A stretch of DNA of 64,000 nucleotides, from assembly GCA_964017155.1 (NCBI GenBank), contig OZ024856.1, forward strand, positions 13,911,625-13,975,624. Reading direction: 5' to 3'. Position numbers and translations under genes: made by a program. The notes below the pieces were generated by a model. That model saw only the letters and a program-made list of their open reading frames with translations. It did not search any database and was not told the DNA's origin. This stretch comes from Oasisia sp. SBJ-2009. Taxonomy: Eukaryota > Annelida > Polychaeta > Sabellida > Siboglinidae. Shown here in pieces: positions 47,991 to 59,961 of this stretch. How positions within the stretch are numbered: position 1 is the first letter of the stretch; the number at the start of each line of letters is the position of its first letter.

Positions 47991-50900
47991 AGAAACCATC
48001 GGAGCTGGGCTTCAAATATTCACTGGCAAAGGGTCGTGTTTTCGATCGCAGTTACTGGAGTGACCTGCCGTGTTGGAGACACAGACCCGCATACGCAGAG
48101 TGCAAAAGTGGACGATGATATCATTATCAAGTGGTTACTGTCGCACGCTGGCAAACTATACTGAGGAGGAGAAACAACGAAATTATTCACAGTTTCGATG
48201 ATAATTTCGGCGACACCAAGAGCACTGGACCGACACCGCTGGCGCCTCATTGTTGCAAATGCATCCACCACGTCACCCCGACGAGTGTCTGCGATGTACA
48301 TGGGATAGGAGGCCTGCCACGTCAGGTTGTAATTTATGTTACGAAATGCGGCAGTTTACTGTGTTGATAATATTTCATAGTTCAGACACAATACAAAATA
48401 TAGCAGATACATAATATTATATTAAAAACAAACTCAGCGGACATAAACAATTCCTGAATTTTAACATTGTGATGTCACATGACGCTACATGTTTCAACGC
48501 CAAACACTTTCTGCTGGTATACATTTTGACAGTATCCAGAGCGTCAAAGGGACATTACATCAGGATGTCTTATGCAGGCCTCATTTGTGTTTTATATGAT
48601 GTGTCAGAATTAAATATTAAGAGATCTGCTTGGCCATTTCGATTACGAACACGCCAAACTATTGGCTAGAACATAATATATGATACGTTCCCAAAAAACA
48701 TTTGTGGAATTTTCCATAAAGTGTTTTTTCTTCCAATTTGACATTTGTTTCATAACTGCATCTAAAATTAATCAAGAAAACTTGTGATATGCACAATAAA
48801 TCTTTCGCTCAGCTTCACATGCTTTGACACTTGACATAATGTGGAACATAAAAACTATGAAAAGCGATATGCACAGGATGACACATCTGTTAGTATGGAG
48901 ATATTATGTGATATTGCGACTGAATGTGTATGGCCTGATTGGCGACTGATTACAGATCTGAGATTACCGAAACTTTATAAGCTGGTGTAACTAAAACATG
49001 AACTTGAGAAGTCCTCCATTTGGCTCAAACTATTGGTGCAATCATAGCAAGCATCCCAAACACAAAGCATATTGAAATGACACTGTAGATCTTGAAACAA
49101 AACCAAAGTAAAGAAATCGTCCCAATTATAAACGTATTTGGCAACAGCATTGGTGGGTATCAATATGCACCATACATATTCCAATCACATAGAGTACCAG
49201 TGAGAAGGATGGGGAACAAAATGAACCACTCATTCCATTACACTTGAACTTCAGACGATTTATTAACGATCTTTGTGCACAATTACTATGCACAACCAAT
49301 ATATTATACAGATGTAAGTAAATGCTGTGAATCTCTCACTGACTAGAGTATCCCTTTAATGACTCGAATTTTCATGAACACAGATCGGATAGAACAACAA
49401 TGCATTGCACCACAGACAATATTTATCAGTATTCCAGTAATGTTGGTGACATGCTCAGAGCCATTGCCTCAGTACCACAAAACATTATAAAGAACTTTGT
49501 ATTAATTAAGTCTAATACGGGAACAAAAAAGATTCAATCAGTTTGCGAATCATATTGTACGGTGGCAGTTAATAAAAAATGACAGCCTGCAAATGGAAGA
49601 GTTGAATACTGCATCACTACCACCAAGATACCGAGCCAACAGTATTGTATTATAACACGTGATCAGACTATTTGAAAGAAATTGCCCATGGACTTCAAAA
49701 AAAGAAACCACAGAAATATGAGCATCTGATATTGCTATGGGTAGCTTCCACATGGCTGACAACTTCCTGTGAGATTTTGGTTGTCTTTTCAAGTCTCTGG
49801 TATCAAATCAGTCACCGTCGAGGCTAAGCTATTGAAACATGAGAACAGTACCTCAAATCACTCCCAGCGTTCACTGCCTTATCTGAACAGACAAAGCCAA
49901 TGAAACAAACTGTTAACTAACACTAAAAATGACCAATCCTATGTAAACATGCTGAAAGGTCTACCAAAGCAAGAGGTTAAATCCATTCAGTTTGCCAGAT
50001 CAACTCAACATAACAACTGGTGGTAAATGTCAGTCCCTGGATTTGCTTGAAGCTAAATTGAATGGATTAGCAGTTCTGGGAAGAGTTGGGAAGGACTGAA
50101 GTCCTAATGTTTGCTGCAGAAAGGCAAAAAGAATACAGAAAGTAGTTCAGTCTCAACAGAGCTCACTCCATTGAACATGTGCTATATATTTTAATCCTGG
50201 TTTTACTATTATAAGTATGTCACTGTCAACAAAGAGCATCCATTTGCAGTAAGTGTCAGTGCTATGTTCAATGACCATTTCCATACTTTCTTCCAAGGAG
50301 CAGAACGTGGCACAAGATACACATGCACTTGCGATAGATGATGAGTATTAGGTTGTTAGCATATGGTGAGTGTAATAATTTAACAACATAAAAATGAATG
50401 ATTTGATTTGACTGTGTCATCCCCAGTTTGGGAAAACAATTCCAGGAAGATTTGCGACATCCTGGGTACACAAAGTCAGTGTGCTCTCTTCTACTCTTCC
50501 TTCGGAACATCAAGGCCCATTACAACAGCCTTGTGTGACCAGAGGTGTGTGAAATACAAATACAAAATATTGACAATGTTCTAAATGGCTACTAAAGATA
50601 GACATGTGGGATTTGTTACTTCATAAATGCACTTTTTGGTGAATAAAACTGATTTAGAGATATGTATATTACAAACCATATTGAGAGTAAAAAACGAAAT
50701 CTATCAGACTACAACAGACACATTTATAGTACTTTTTTCAAGTCTTATTTTCATGGGTAACCCTAATAATAACGGTTAGAAACATCTGATCTAAAAGTGT
50801 TTAGTAACATCGGCAAACAAGAAATCATCGATTGCGGAGGGCATTGACGATTGCTGGTGTGGCGGCATGTAGGTGACAAACAGGAATGTCCTCATAATGG

Positions 50901-51207
50901 CAGCCGGCATGCCAACCAACATGTCCGAAAGGTCATCTTTTATCGGACAGAGCCAACTTGAAGAAATTAATAGGTTATTTCATCAGTCCATGACAAACAG
51001 CAGAGATAAACATCTTACTGATGCCATTGTTGGCATGTTTCGTAAACTTGTTCAAGAGATAATGGCAACTTACACCCCCAACGATTCAACACCAGCACGC
51101 GTTTCAGATAGCATGTCGGTCATGCCGTAAGTGATAGGCACCCGAGCCTCTCTCTACAGCAACAAGCTCATGTCCACTGACACTCCTATGGCCAGCAATG
51201 GGGTTCC
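47991..51207. other. intergenic, no gene recognised
   Basis: Short open frames only. 50873-51130 (+) contains MPTNMSERSSFIGQSQLEE and KHLTDAIVGMFRKLVQEIM, which looks protein-like but is unrecognised. 48131-48367 (+) has APHCCKCIHHVTPTSVCDV. These may be decayed transposon pieces. Confidence 0.3.
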
Positions 51208-51227
51208 ACAAATCCACGTGGATTTGT
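51208..51227. repeat. 20-bp perfect palindrome
   Basis: ACAAATCCACGTGGATTTGT, centred on CACGTG, directly before arm B of the dispersed inverted repeat. Confidence 0.85.
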
Positions 51228-51230
51228 TTG

Positions 51231-51581
51231 CATGTTTGCAGAACGCTTGTTTAAATCATCCTCAATTAGCTGTTGAACTCGCATGACTCCGAAACCTCAA
51301 ACATATAGCTAAATGTGGATATAGTCTAACAAGTCTGCCAATGTGAATAATATGTACATTAATGTACATTTACAGCGGAATGAGCCGATGGAACGTCAAC
51401 TGGTGGCCCAACAGGTGTGCTAGAAAGATTCCGGAACGGATGTTTAAAATCATCTACAGCTCGCCGTATGCTTCACACAAGACTGCTACTTCACACATAG
51501 TTAAATATTGATATTATATAACATGTCCATCATTATGAAAGCATAGTGTCTACATTAATGTACATTTACAGTACCTTAACC
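51231..51581. repeat. dispersed repeat, arm B (inverted relative to 36605-36855)
   Basis: Reverse complement of the 36.6 kb copy: GAACGCTTGTTTAAATCATC, ATGTACATTAATGTACAT, GCCGATGGAACGTCAACTGG. It also carries about 110 extra bp (51425-51535) that resemble a second, diverged copy of its own first half. Hence the ACATTAATGTACATTTACAG end occurs twice. Confidence 0.8.
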
Positions 51582-51997
51582 TGAAAAAACCCACAAATAT
51601 GTGGGGAGGAGATATGATTATGTACTTTTGCCAATGCAAGGGTCCCATAGAATCTATCCCAGGGCAGATGTGTACAGGTATGTTCTGTTCAACACCATCA
51701 TGTATGACAAGTGACGTGGCTGCAATAGCGCAACTTTGACTTCACAAAAATCATCAAAACGAAATTATTTGTTGTTTCCAATTTATTTACCCATAACAGG
51801 TATAAGTATTTTTATTCATGAACAACTTTCAGTTTGTTACCATCTTGTTTTGTATCACTTTTATAGTTTTGATGTGGGGTGGAGATGGCTAATAAATGTG
51901 CAACAAATTCTGCTGAGATAATTGCCCTAAGATCATAACAAAAACTGCATGGCGCAATTCCGTGTAACAAAGGACATGACACTGATATAATAAGGTA

Positions 51998-52320
51998 AGT
52001 TTTTATATAGCGCAGTATCCAGTCCTTAGGACTGCTCAAAGCGCTTTTACACTTTACTTCCCTGGCAGACCTGTTCCATCAAATACCACCTCAACTTCTC
52101 TGGGAAGCATCCAGCCACATGCTACAATTAATGTGCTAAAGGCTGCTCATACACATATCCACCACTGTCTATTGCCAGGTACTCAGTTATTCAGCTAAGT
52201 GAACTGGAGCAATGTAGAAAGAAAAAAACTTGCCCAAGGTTTTAACACCGCAGCACAGGATTCGAACCCGGGTTCTCATAGTCGAGAGTCCGAAGCTCTA
52301 CCCCTGAGTCATTGCGCTTA
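51998..52320 (-). mobile_element. tRNA-derived SINE
   Basis: Minus strand. The A box TGACTCAGGGGTAGAGC is at 52311-52295 and a perfect B box GGTTCGAATCC at 52268-52258, with tRNA-like spacing. The ~220-bp body ends in GCAGTCCTAAGGACTGGATA then CTGCGCTATATAAAA. The AGCGCTATATAAA-type tail resembles the LINE tails at 32.15 and 57.93 kb, as expected if the SINE borrows that LINE's machinery. Confidence 0.85.
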
Positions 52321-53090
52321 TATACCAAAATAAAACTTCCCATATTGAAAAATGAATACATGTATTAAGCATAACGAATATAAAAGTTACACACAAATGC
52401 TACTTTGTAATTAAGAATATGAACTTTAGGAAAGGCTTGGTTACATTTAATAATTATCATTGAAACCTTCCCCACATTCATTACCCATTCCCAATTCAGC
52501 ATTCAAATGAAATATTATTGTGTTGATACAACAGCCATTGGCAACTAGTAATATGCATTTTATAGTCATTTATCTGTTATTCACATGACTGGTGATGTCA
52601 GATTTGTCATGCTGATGTCATCATGTGACATCAGTGACAATTTAATCTCATTTTTGATAGAAAAAAGTATTATTAGAGAAATTGTAATATATGTCTACTA
52701 GCTTTGTTTTATGTAAGACAACCATAAATTTATCTTCTAAGCCTTACAGTTGCTTGAACTCTATGGCTAAAATACGTAACATGAGCGGCAATGAAACGTG
52801 AGTGACGACATTTGATGTGAGTGACGTCCTCATATTAATTCTGGTTGCAAATGTCTAGTAAACATCTAGGTTAGTAGCCAAATGGTGGCGACAGACCAGC
52901 CGGATTGCGATTTTGTGCATGCTCACACTAGTCCGGTTGGTGTAAAGCAGCTTACGAATGTTCATGCATAGACTAGTCCAGTTGGCGGAAAGCGTACGGC
53001 AACGCTATCTTGTGTAAAAAATGTTGTTGGCGACTTTGGCGCACTCTATGTACGTGCACGCCATCTCGTATCATATATAGGTTTCACGAC
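52321..53090. other. non-coding flank with small repeats
   Basis: A phrase like CACTAGTCCGGTTGGTGTAA is repeated about 55 bp later as GACTAGTCCAGTTGGCGGAA (52926 and 52971). GTGACGTC-like words lie at 52800-52830. No coding homology. Confidence 0.5.
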
Positions 53091-53103
53091 ATTGGCGCCC
53101 CTT

Positions 53104-53394
53104 ATGAAAGCATCCTTCAACCTAACCAACATGGTGGCACTTGCTAAGATAGGCGATTTCGTTAGAACAATTCAGGGTGTTATAACTCTGTTGGCGGGCG
53201 AAACGGCCCAGGAAAGGGAGGAGGGGAAGCCGAAAAGACGAAAGAGGCATTGGGTTCGGCCACACATCATGGCACACGAAGATCATGGCACCCATACCCA
53301 GCTGATGCCAGTGCTCCGAGAGCAGGAGAGTGACGTATATCGTCATTTTGTTCGTATGTACCCAGCTTTGTTTGACAGGATCCTCAATCAATGA
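53104..53394 (+). pseudogene. second Harbinger-type transposase N-terminal fragment
   Basis: The frame contains EEGKPKRRKRHWVRPHIM, then QLMPVLREQESDVYRHFVRM and YPALFDRILNQ-stop. This is the same N-terminal block as the 36998 copy (basic K/R stretch, W-V-R, FVRM, F-x2-L) but clearly another family. The stop falls where others continue into the catalytic region, and I find none downstream. ATG at 53104 or 53131 could be the start. Confidence 0.75.
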
Positions 53395-54594
53395 ATAAGG
53401 CTTCGCCTTCGACGCTGCTCAAGTGCAGAAGTACCGCCATGTTTACGTTCTACTGTCAGTTATTCCATCAGATGAATTACATATTATTTTAAAAGATTTG
53501 GTGGATGAACATAATCATAATGTCATAATATATTCATAAATTATTGTTTTATGACAATTTTCCAACATACACGTTAGATGTGAAGGTGTTGATTGACAGC
53601 ATAAGCTTTCTGTTTCAGCTAGTATAAAACTTCACGTTTGCATGCAATTCATGCCATAACAATACAATTACTATTCATTCATTTTTGACTTGTTTGATCA
53701 ATTATTCACAAAGGTACTCCAGTAAACCACTTTATAGACATGTGCACCAATAACTTTGGTGATCAATGAAAGGGATAAATTCATCGTTCTATTAACCTAA
53801 CCTTGACCTTTTGCCTTCTTTTCTTAGAATGACACTCTCTGGTGTCGAGCAGCAAAAGCGTTACGAGGGCACGAGCTAACGAAAACGTTGAATATGATAT
53901 GCCCAAAGCCATGTATACCCTTCAAATGAAAATGGATGAGAAGCAAAATAAAGAAATGAGAAACTGCTTTATATATCCGCTCAAAAGAAGCTGCAGCGAA
54001 AAGACAATATGCTGCAAAGATGCTTTTGTATGGTGCATCTTAGTTTCATGCAATGACCAATCAGAAGCAGCCATCTGGTGGATTGTCATCAGCAACAATG
54101 GGGTCAGAAATAAATGTTCTTGTCAACATCAACGAGGAGAATACAAAACAACTGATTGAACTATTCCAGGGGATGAATCCCTCTTGAATACAACAAGCAG
54201 GCGATACCACTGGTGTGCACGTCGGATGGCAACAATGACGATTACAATAGCAACATTTGATAGCTTCTGAAGGTACTGGTGAGTGCAGAGTGTTTTGCTA
54301 TTGTATAGCCTCTACAAGGCTAGGCATAGGCGTTTTGTTCTTTTAACTTTGTGGCGTTTGGAATCTTAACAAAAACCTTGTGAAATGATCCTGTAAGTTA
54401 ATAAGTCACTAACAACTATTCCGTTAAAATTTGTGAAAAACTAATTGCATAAGGCAGAAACAGAGTGGTCCCATATAAAAATAGACCAATGTCCGACTAC
54501 AAAACAATCTTGCACAAAGATGCCAGCATAAAAAAACGTGCATGTAATGTAAATAGCTGTACGGCCAAGGTTAGGAGCGCAGAATAATAACTTT

Positions 54595-54690
54595 TCTTGT
54601 TTGTTGGGTAATAGTTTAGATGAGCTGATGTTATGAAATTCACATATAAACCGTTGTTAAATAAAGTTTCTTGTATCTTGTATCTTATAG
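54595..54690 (+). mobile_element. extreme 5'-truncated LINE tail (same family as 1.8 kb copy)
   Basis: TAGTTTAGATGAGCTGATGT, CGTTGTTAAATAAAGTTTC and TTGTATCTTGTATCTTAT match the last ~95 bp of the element ending at 2873 (TCAGATGAGCTAATGTTG, ACGTTAAATAAAGCTTC, TTGTATCTTGTATGTTG). Confidence 0.8.
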
Positions 54691-57600
54691 CCTACGCTCT
54701 GTTAGTCTGTGTTTTGTTTACTTGGCATTTAACTAATGTTATCATTCCAACTGTATCATTTTGGGATGATCCAGACTAAGAGAATGGCACTTCGCTTGAG
54801 GAATCATTAACACGTGCTGTACCACCAGAGGCGAGAGGAAATTTCCATGACTCAGTGGCATGACAGCCAACATCAACAGTCAGACTATACAATACAAGGA
54901 CACAGAAGACGACAAATTCGGAATGGTAGCAACTTCAACATCAGTATCTACGAGATATACTCCAACCAGTGCAAAGAAAAATAATAAGAGACAACTGTGC
55001 GAGGCAATAGTCACAGTTGATCGAATTGCTAAGACAGACCCCACGTCTTAAAATGATAGGTTAGGTCATGTCGATCCTAGACAGCGCCAGATTGGAGTGG
55101 GTTGGAGTGTCAATTTAAGCTCACATGAATAAATTGTAGATGATAAATGGTCATGATGAGCCTGCATCAAAAACGTGTTGTTTATCGTTTTTATTAAATA
55201 CCTTCCAAAATTATTCAATGACAAGTCAAAGAAAACATTAATTTTCTTTTATTGTATAATATTTAACTTATATATTTAAGGCAGTATAGTGGGGCTACTG
55301 TGTTCTTGGCCATATGCTAAAACATAGGAACATATTGAGAATCGTGTCTTTTGCATATTTTCGGTAAAAATGGTGACCATTGTGAATTTTTTAAAGTGTT
55401 TAAAATATAGTCGGGTATCATCATAAATAGTTCCGCTGAATTTTTGATATGGCAAAACATTACGATGGAGAACAAAAAATTGTGTCTAACATTTATAAAG
55501 GAATCATAAGTTAAGCTATTGTTGGTGAAAATGGCAGACATTTTCATTTTTGTCACATGAACATAATCAGACATCACTAGAAATGGTTCCATTGGTTCTC
55601 ACATGCCGAAGCATGTATTGAGACAACAATCATATTTCTAGCATGCTGTAGTGCCAAATATATAAGACATTTTCTAATTTACCAAGTTCACTGCACAGCT
55701 ATCTTGAATTGCTTGGTTCCTATGAGTTGCCCAGGGATGGCACATTGCCATCACGCGGATTTGAGTTGAGGGACCCCTACCATTCATGATTCAGCAACAA
55801 AACTAAATTACCAACCACTTGCAAATTCACAAAATAGCATCTTGTCTAAAAAGTCCTGGCAAAATGTACCGAGAAAATGTCCCATATGATGTCTGGCGCC
55901 CAATGTGCAGAACTTCTTGAATCATCCCTAGATGTTACACTACATAACTATTTCTGAATTTACCACATTTTGGCAATGAAAATGTTGATTTCAGTGAGAA
56001 TTGTGATGAATATTAAACATAGAGGCAATTTTTGATATGGTACCTTCACAATGAATACAGCCTGTGTCTACTCCAGGCCATCTGAAGAGTCAGACGTGGT
56101 TTGTGGCAAGTATTTTTTACATGTGACAGAAACAAATGAACACAATAAAGTAGTCGCCTTCAATTTGAACAAAGTTTCACTTGAGCTCACAAAACAGAAC
56201 ACAGTTTTTGACACTCTTCAGTTTTGGTCTGACAGCTGTGCAGGTCAGCTCAAAACCAAGTGCTGTTTTCATTAGCTGCCAAAGATGGACCCCAATTTGA
56301 TGATCTTGTAATTACACTGTACTTTGAAAGTCACCAGAAGTTGGAGGCTGTGAATGGTCTGGGTCGTGTGCAAAGATAACAGTTTTTCGACATGTGAAAG
56401 CTTAAAAGGTAACATCCATTTGGCATATCACCAAATTACTTATTTTATTGACACAAATGTAGGTGTATTTGCATAACGACAGTACTGTCATTATTTGAAT
56501 AAATTATGCTTGAATAAAATATGCAATCAATAACGATGTGTTGGTACAATAGCCGTGCACTTTAAATATGCTAGTAGGGCCTACTGAATATAATTGATAT
56601 AATTATATACCTCCTCACTAAATAAAGCCCCCACAAGATAGTGTCAGATGTGAAAGCTAATTTATAATGCATTGGGAATGTATCTTATATAACCATTTTC
56701 AACCATCCAGTCATATTGTGTAATAGTATTTATTTTTTGATCATGTCCAGAATGTTAGAAGTTCTTTAAATAGAAACATTGTAATTTTGTTGGAGGAAAA
56801 ATGATATAGATGTCCATGCCATTGCAATAGTTATTTATAAAACAGAAAGGATGCTAAACGTGCCTACATAATTGTACAGCATGTAGCCTGCAAATTACTG
56901 CGGCGAATTACTGATCGGTCCCGTTTAAAGACAGGTCCCAGTTGCTGACATTTATTATGGCATTTCAGTTGTGCATTGGCGTGATATGTAGATGTGGAAT
57001 CCGCTTTCAAAGACAGTATTTATGCAATTACAATGTCAATGACCAATATAATTATTCAAACACACGAGTGTCAATGAAGCCCATACTATTTATTAAATAT
57101 CTGTTGGCGATGTTGTAATACCAAAATAACGCAGAAATCTCTGCCTAAATTAACAAACAAAACACTTAAATAATTATACTAGCCAGCCCGCGAGTCGAAG
57201 ACATGAATCAAAACATGCGTATTTTCCCAATATATGAAGAAACATTTGAAAGTATACCGATATTAAAATATATAACACTTATTTTATTCCACTTGTGCAA
57301 ATAAATGGTTAAAATGGTATATTTAGGCGAAATACTTACAAAATATACCCCCTCGGCCTCGAGATGATGTCGCGTGAACACATTTTCGTGCTGCTAGTCG
57401 AAATGTTAACGCGGTGGTGGTAATAATTACAAGGTTTAATCAAATTTAACCAGACTGCCATCCGAGGGTGAACTCCACATGGGAAGTGGGCAAGGAAGTC
57501 TTCGGCATATTGAGAATCCAACCCATAGTATCTATGACTATGGTCTATTCCACCCTTTTGTCAAGTTTTTATTTATTTATAGATGTTGTTTTTAAACACG

Positions 57601-57880
57601 CCACACTCCCTGCAGCTCAGGGACCATTACTAATCATGCAACGCCAACGAGGGAATCAAGAAATTATCAACAGTAACGATTTATAACACAACACTCAACA
57701 GGCAGTATCGTTGCACACATGTATTCTTATGTATCTTAATGTACTAGATCTACACATACATATTATTTAATGCGTTTTTTATTAAGAAATATAAATAAGC
57801 TTAATATTGATTTCTAGCCATACAAAATATGCAATAATCATAGTTATATTTGTCATAGCTGGTTTTTCATAAGTTTATGT
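54691..57880. other. intergenic; one short transposon-like frame
   Basis: 56051-56275 (+) reads VYSRPSEESDVVCGKYF, VVAFNLNKVSLELTKQN and LQFWSDSCAGQLKTKCCF. The FWSDSCAGQLK end resembles catalytic-type motifs (F-x-S-D-G-C-x-GQFK) seen in some invertebrate transposases; the family is not assigned. 54860-55051 (+) is Ser/Thr-rich and unrecognised. The rest is AT-rich. Confidence 0.35.
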
Positions 57881-57884
57881 ACAG

Positions 57885-57960
57885 CGCTTTTGAACAGGCT
57901 TTGACTTAAAGTTTAAGTATGAAAAGAGCGCTTTATAAATTTGGTATAATAATAATAATT
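57885..57960 (+). mobile_element. 5'-truncated LINE tail (31.3 kb-type)
   Basis: TGTACAGCGCTTTTGAACAG, then GAGCGCTTTATAAATTTGG followed by TAATAATAATAATT. Same layout as the end at 32140-32205 (CAGCGCCTTTGAACAAGG, CACTATATAAATG, TTATTATTA). Confidence 0.75.
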
Positions 57961-58196
57961 ACAATGCACGTACACACATGAAAGTTAAACATTATACATG
58001 TAGTTATATTTAGGCCTAGATCTGAAAATAGTTTTTGGCATTTTATTGTGATTACAGCCTGTATGGGGATATAAATTCACTTGCCATCACATGAACATAC
58101 AGCATGTTTATTTTCACCAGATTTAATGCCATTTTCACACTTCCATGAATCCTAGATGTAAAGCTAGATTTAACCTTAATGACATTCCTACCAGAC

Positions 58197-59961
58197 ATGT
58201 CCAATAAACCCAAGGATCACTATGATTCAAGAGGTTTAACAAGCCATTGAAGCAGTAAAAAGAGGCTGTTCGGTGTGGAAGGCCAGCAAAATCTACAAGG
58301 TGCCGAAAACGACACTACACGATCACACTTATGGTAGATATAGGGATGTAACTGGAAAGATGGGTCGTCAGCTTGCACTGCATCCGGAGACCGAGGAGAG
58401 TCTGGTGAAGTATTGCACATACATGTCAACTAGAGGTTATCCACTAACGCGAAAGATTTTGCAGGCTATATGTACTCAAGTTGTGAATCAACTGAAGATT
58501 AAAAATCCATTCAATGAAAGGTGGCCATCACGAAAATGGATCAGGTCATTCTTAAAGAGACACAAAGATAAGTTATCTCTCAGGACTCCTGATCCTGTTG
58601 ATGCAAGCAGGTCAGCCCTTACCCAAGCAAAAGTGGACACATATTTCAGTTTGCTGGAAAATCTATATGCAAAAAACGCCATAACACCATCTGCAATTTT
58701 TAATTGCGATGAAACAGGATTCTCTGCCAAAGATATCACAAAGGTCAAGGTAATAGCTAGGAAAGGGCAGAAAAGAGCTTACTAACAGCAAGTAAAATAT
58801 TCCGGACACACAAGTGTTATGATGTGTGCATCAGCAGATGGTACTGTGCTACCTCCATTCACCATCTATCAGGGTAGTCATCCAACAGATGCCTCATCAA
58901 GTGCACCACCCGGTTGGGTCTTCAAATCTACAAAATGTGGATGGATTAACACTAATCTTTTCCAAGAATGGTTCGAGGAAGTTTTCCTTGCAACCTGCAT
59001 GAAAGATAGGCCAGTCATGTTAGTGATGGATAATCACATCTCACATCTTAGCACAGGCACAATCAACCTAGCCATAAAACATGATGTTACAATATTGTGT
59101 CTACCTCCACATTCTTCTCATGTTCTCCAACCCCTTGACAAAGGTTATTTCAACCTGTTGAAGAAAACCATGGGTGAAATGGCGATCAGCCTTGGGTATG
59201 GAGGTATAAAAACTGTACCATGTAGGTCATTTGCCAAACTGTTGCAATTTGCTATGGCTAAAATTGCATCAGAATCTGTTCGATCAGCATTCAGAGCAAC
59301 AGGATTGTATCCGTTCAAGCGGATAGCTCTAGAGAACGATATTGAAACGGTTGATGTTATCCCCAGCTCTGCCATTTCAACAACAGACGAAACTGACCTT
59401 CCATGCTCACAATGTGGCAAAGTTCAGGCTAACAAGCTAGTAAAGTTGGGTATTATCCCACCATATCTTGGTGAAATACTCCTCCCACCTCCTTCTCAGA
59501 GATCCAAGAAATCATCCAGAGCCAAGCTGCCCGCAAGAGTGCTGAGTAGAGTTGCAGAAACTACAGCAACAGTAAATAGCATACCTGCTGCTATCACAAA
59601 ACCACCAATACCAACAGAGGTGCATCCTGTCAACCAAACACCTACAGTACATGTACATGACAGTGTTAAACCTGGCCCTTCCCGCCAAGGGCAGAATCCA
59701 TCTAAGAACATTGACTATCATGATGAAGAAGATGATGATGATGATGATGATGATGAGACTTGCTGTGTCTGTCACCGCCTATGTCCCCCAAGGCAGAAGC
59801 ATCTCAGCTACCTGAAGATTGTGAAGTGGGCGCAGTGTGCAAAATGTCTGCATTGGACTCATCTTGAGTTTTGCACAAACGTAAAAACTGTAGATTGTTA
59901 TTTATTAAAATGCAATTTAGCTCATGCTTGGCTTGAAGAAGTTGAGTATAATTGTACATGA
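58197..59961 (+). pseudogene. pogo/Tigger-like (DDE_1) transposase with PHD-like tail, two lesions
   Basis: ATG at 58197 begins MSNKPKDHYDSRGL. One extra base near 58238 shifts the frame (stop at 58248), which resumes as QAIEAVKRGCSVWKASKIYK, an HTH_psq domain. A CENP-B-type HTH follows (RGYPLTRKILQAICTQ, RKWIRSFLKRHKDKL). The DDE_1 catalytic residues are in FNCDETGFS, VMLVMDNHISHLS and HVLQPLDKGYF. One in-frame TAA lies at 58783-58785 inside the catalytic domain. From 58786 the frame is open for 391 codons to 59961: the rest of DDE_1, FRATGLYPF, then an Asp/Glu run and a Cys/His finger (CCVCHRLCPP, WAQCAKCLHWTHLEFC). Terminal inverted repeats were not found. With only two lesions in about 590 codons, this is a young loss. 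Confidence 0.9.

Noticed and set aside
52240..52320. Functional tRNA gene on the minus strand
   Set aside because: A and B boxes are present but the body continues into a ~220-bp unrelated sequence with a LINE-like tail, which is the structure of a SINE.
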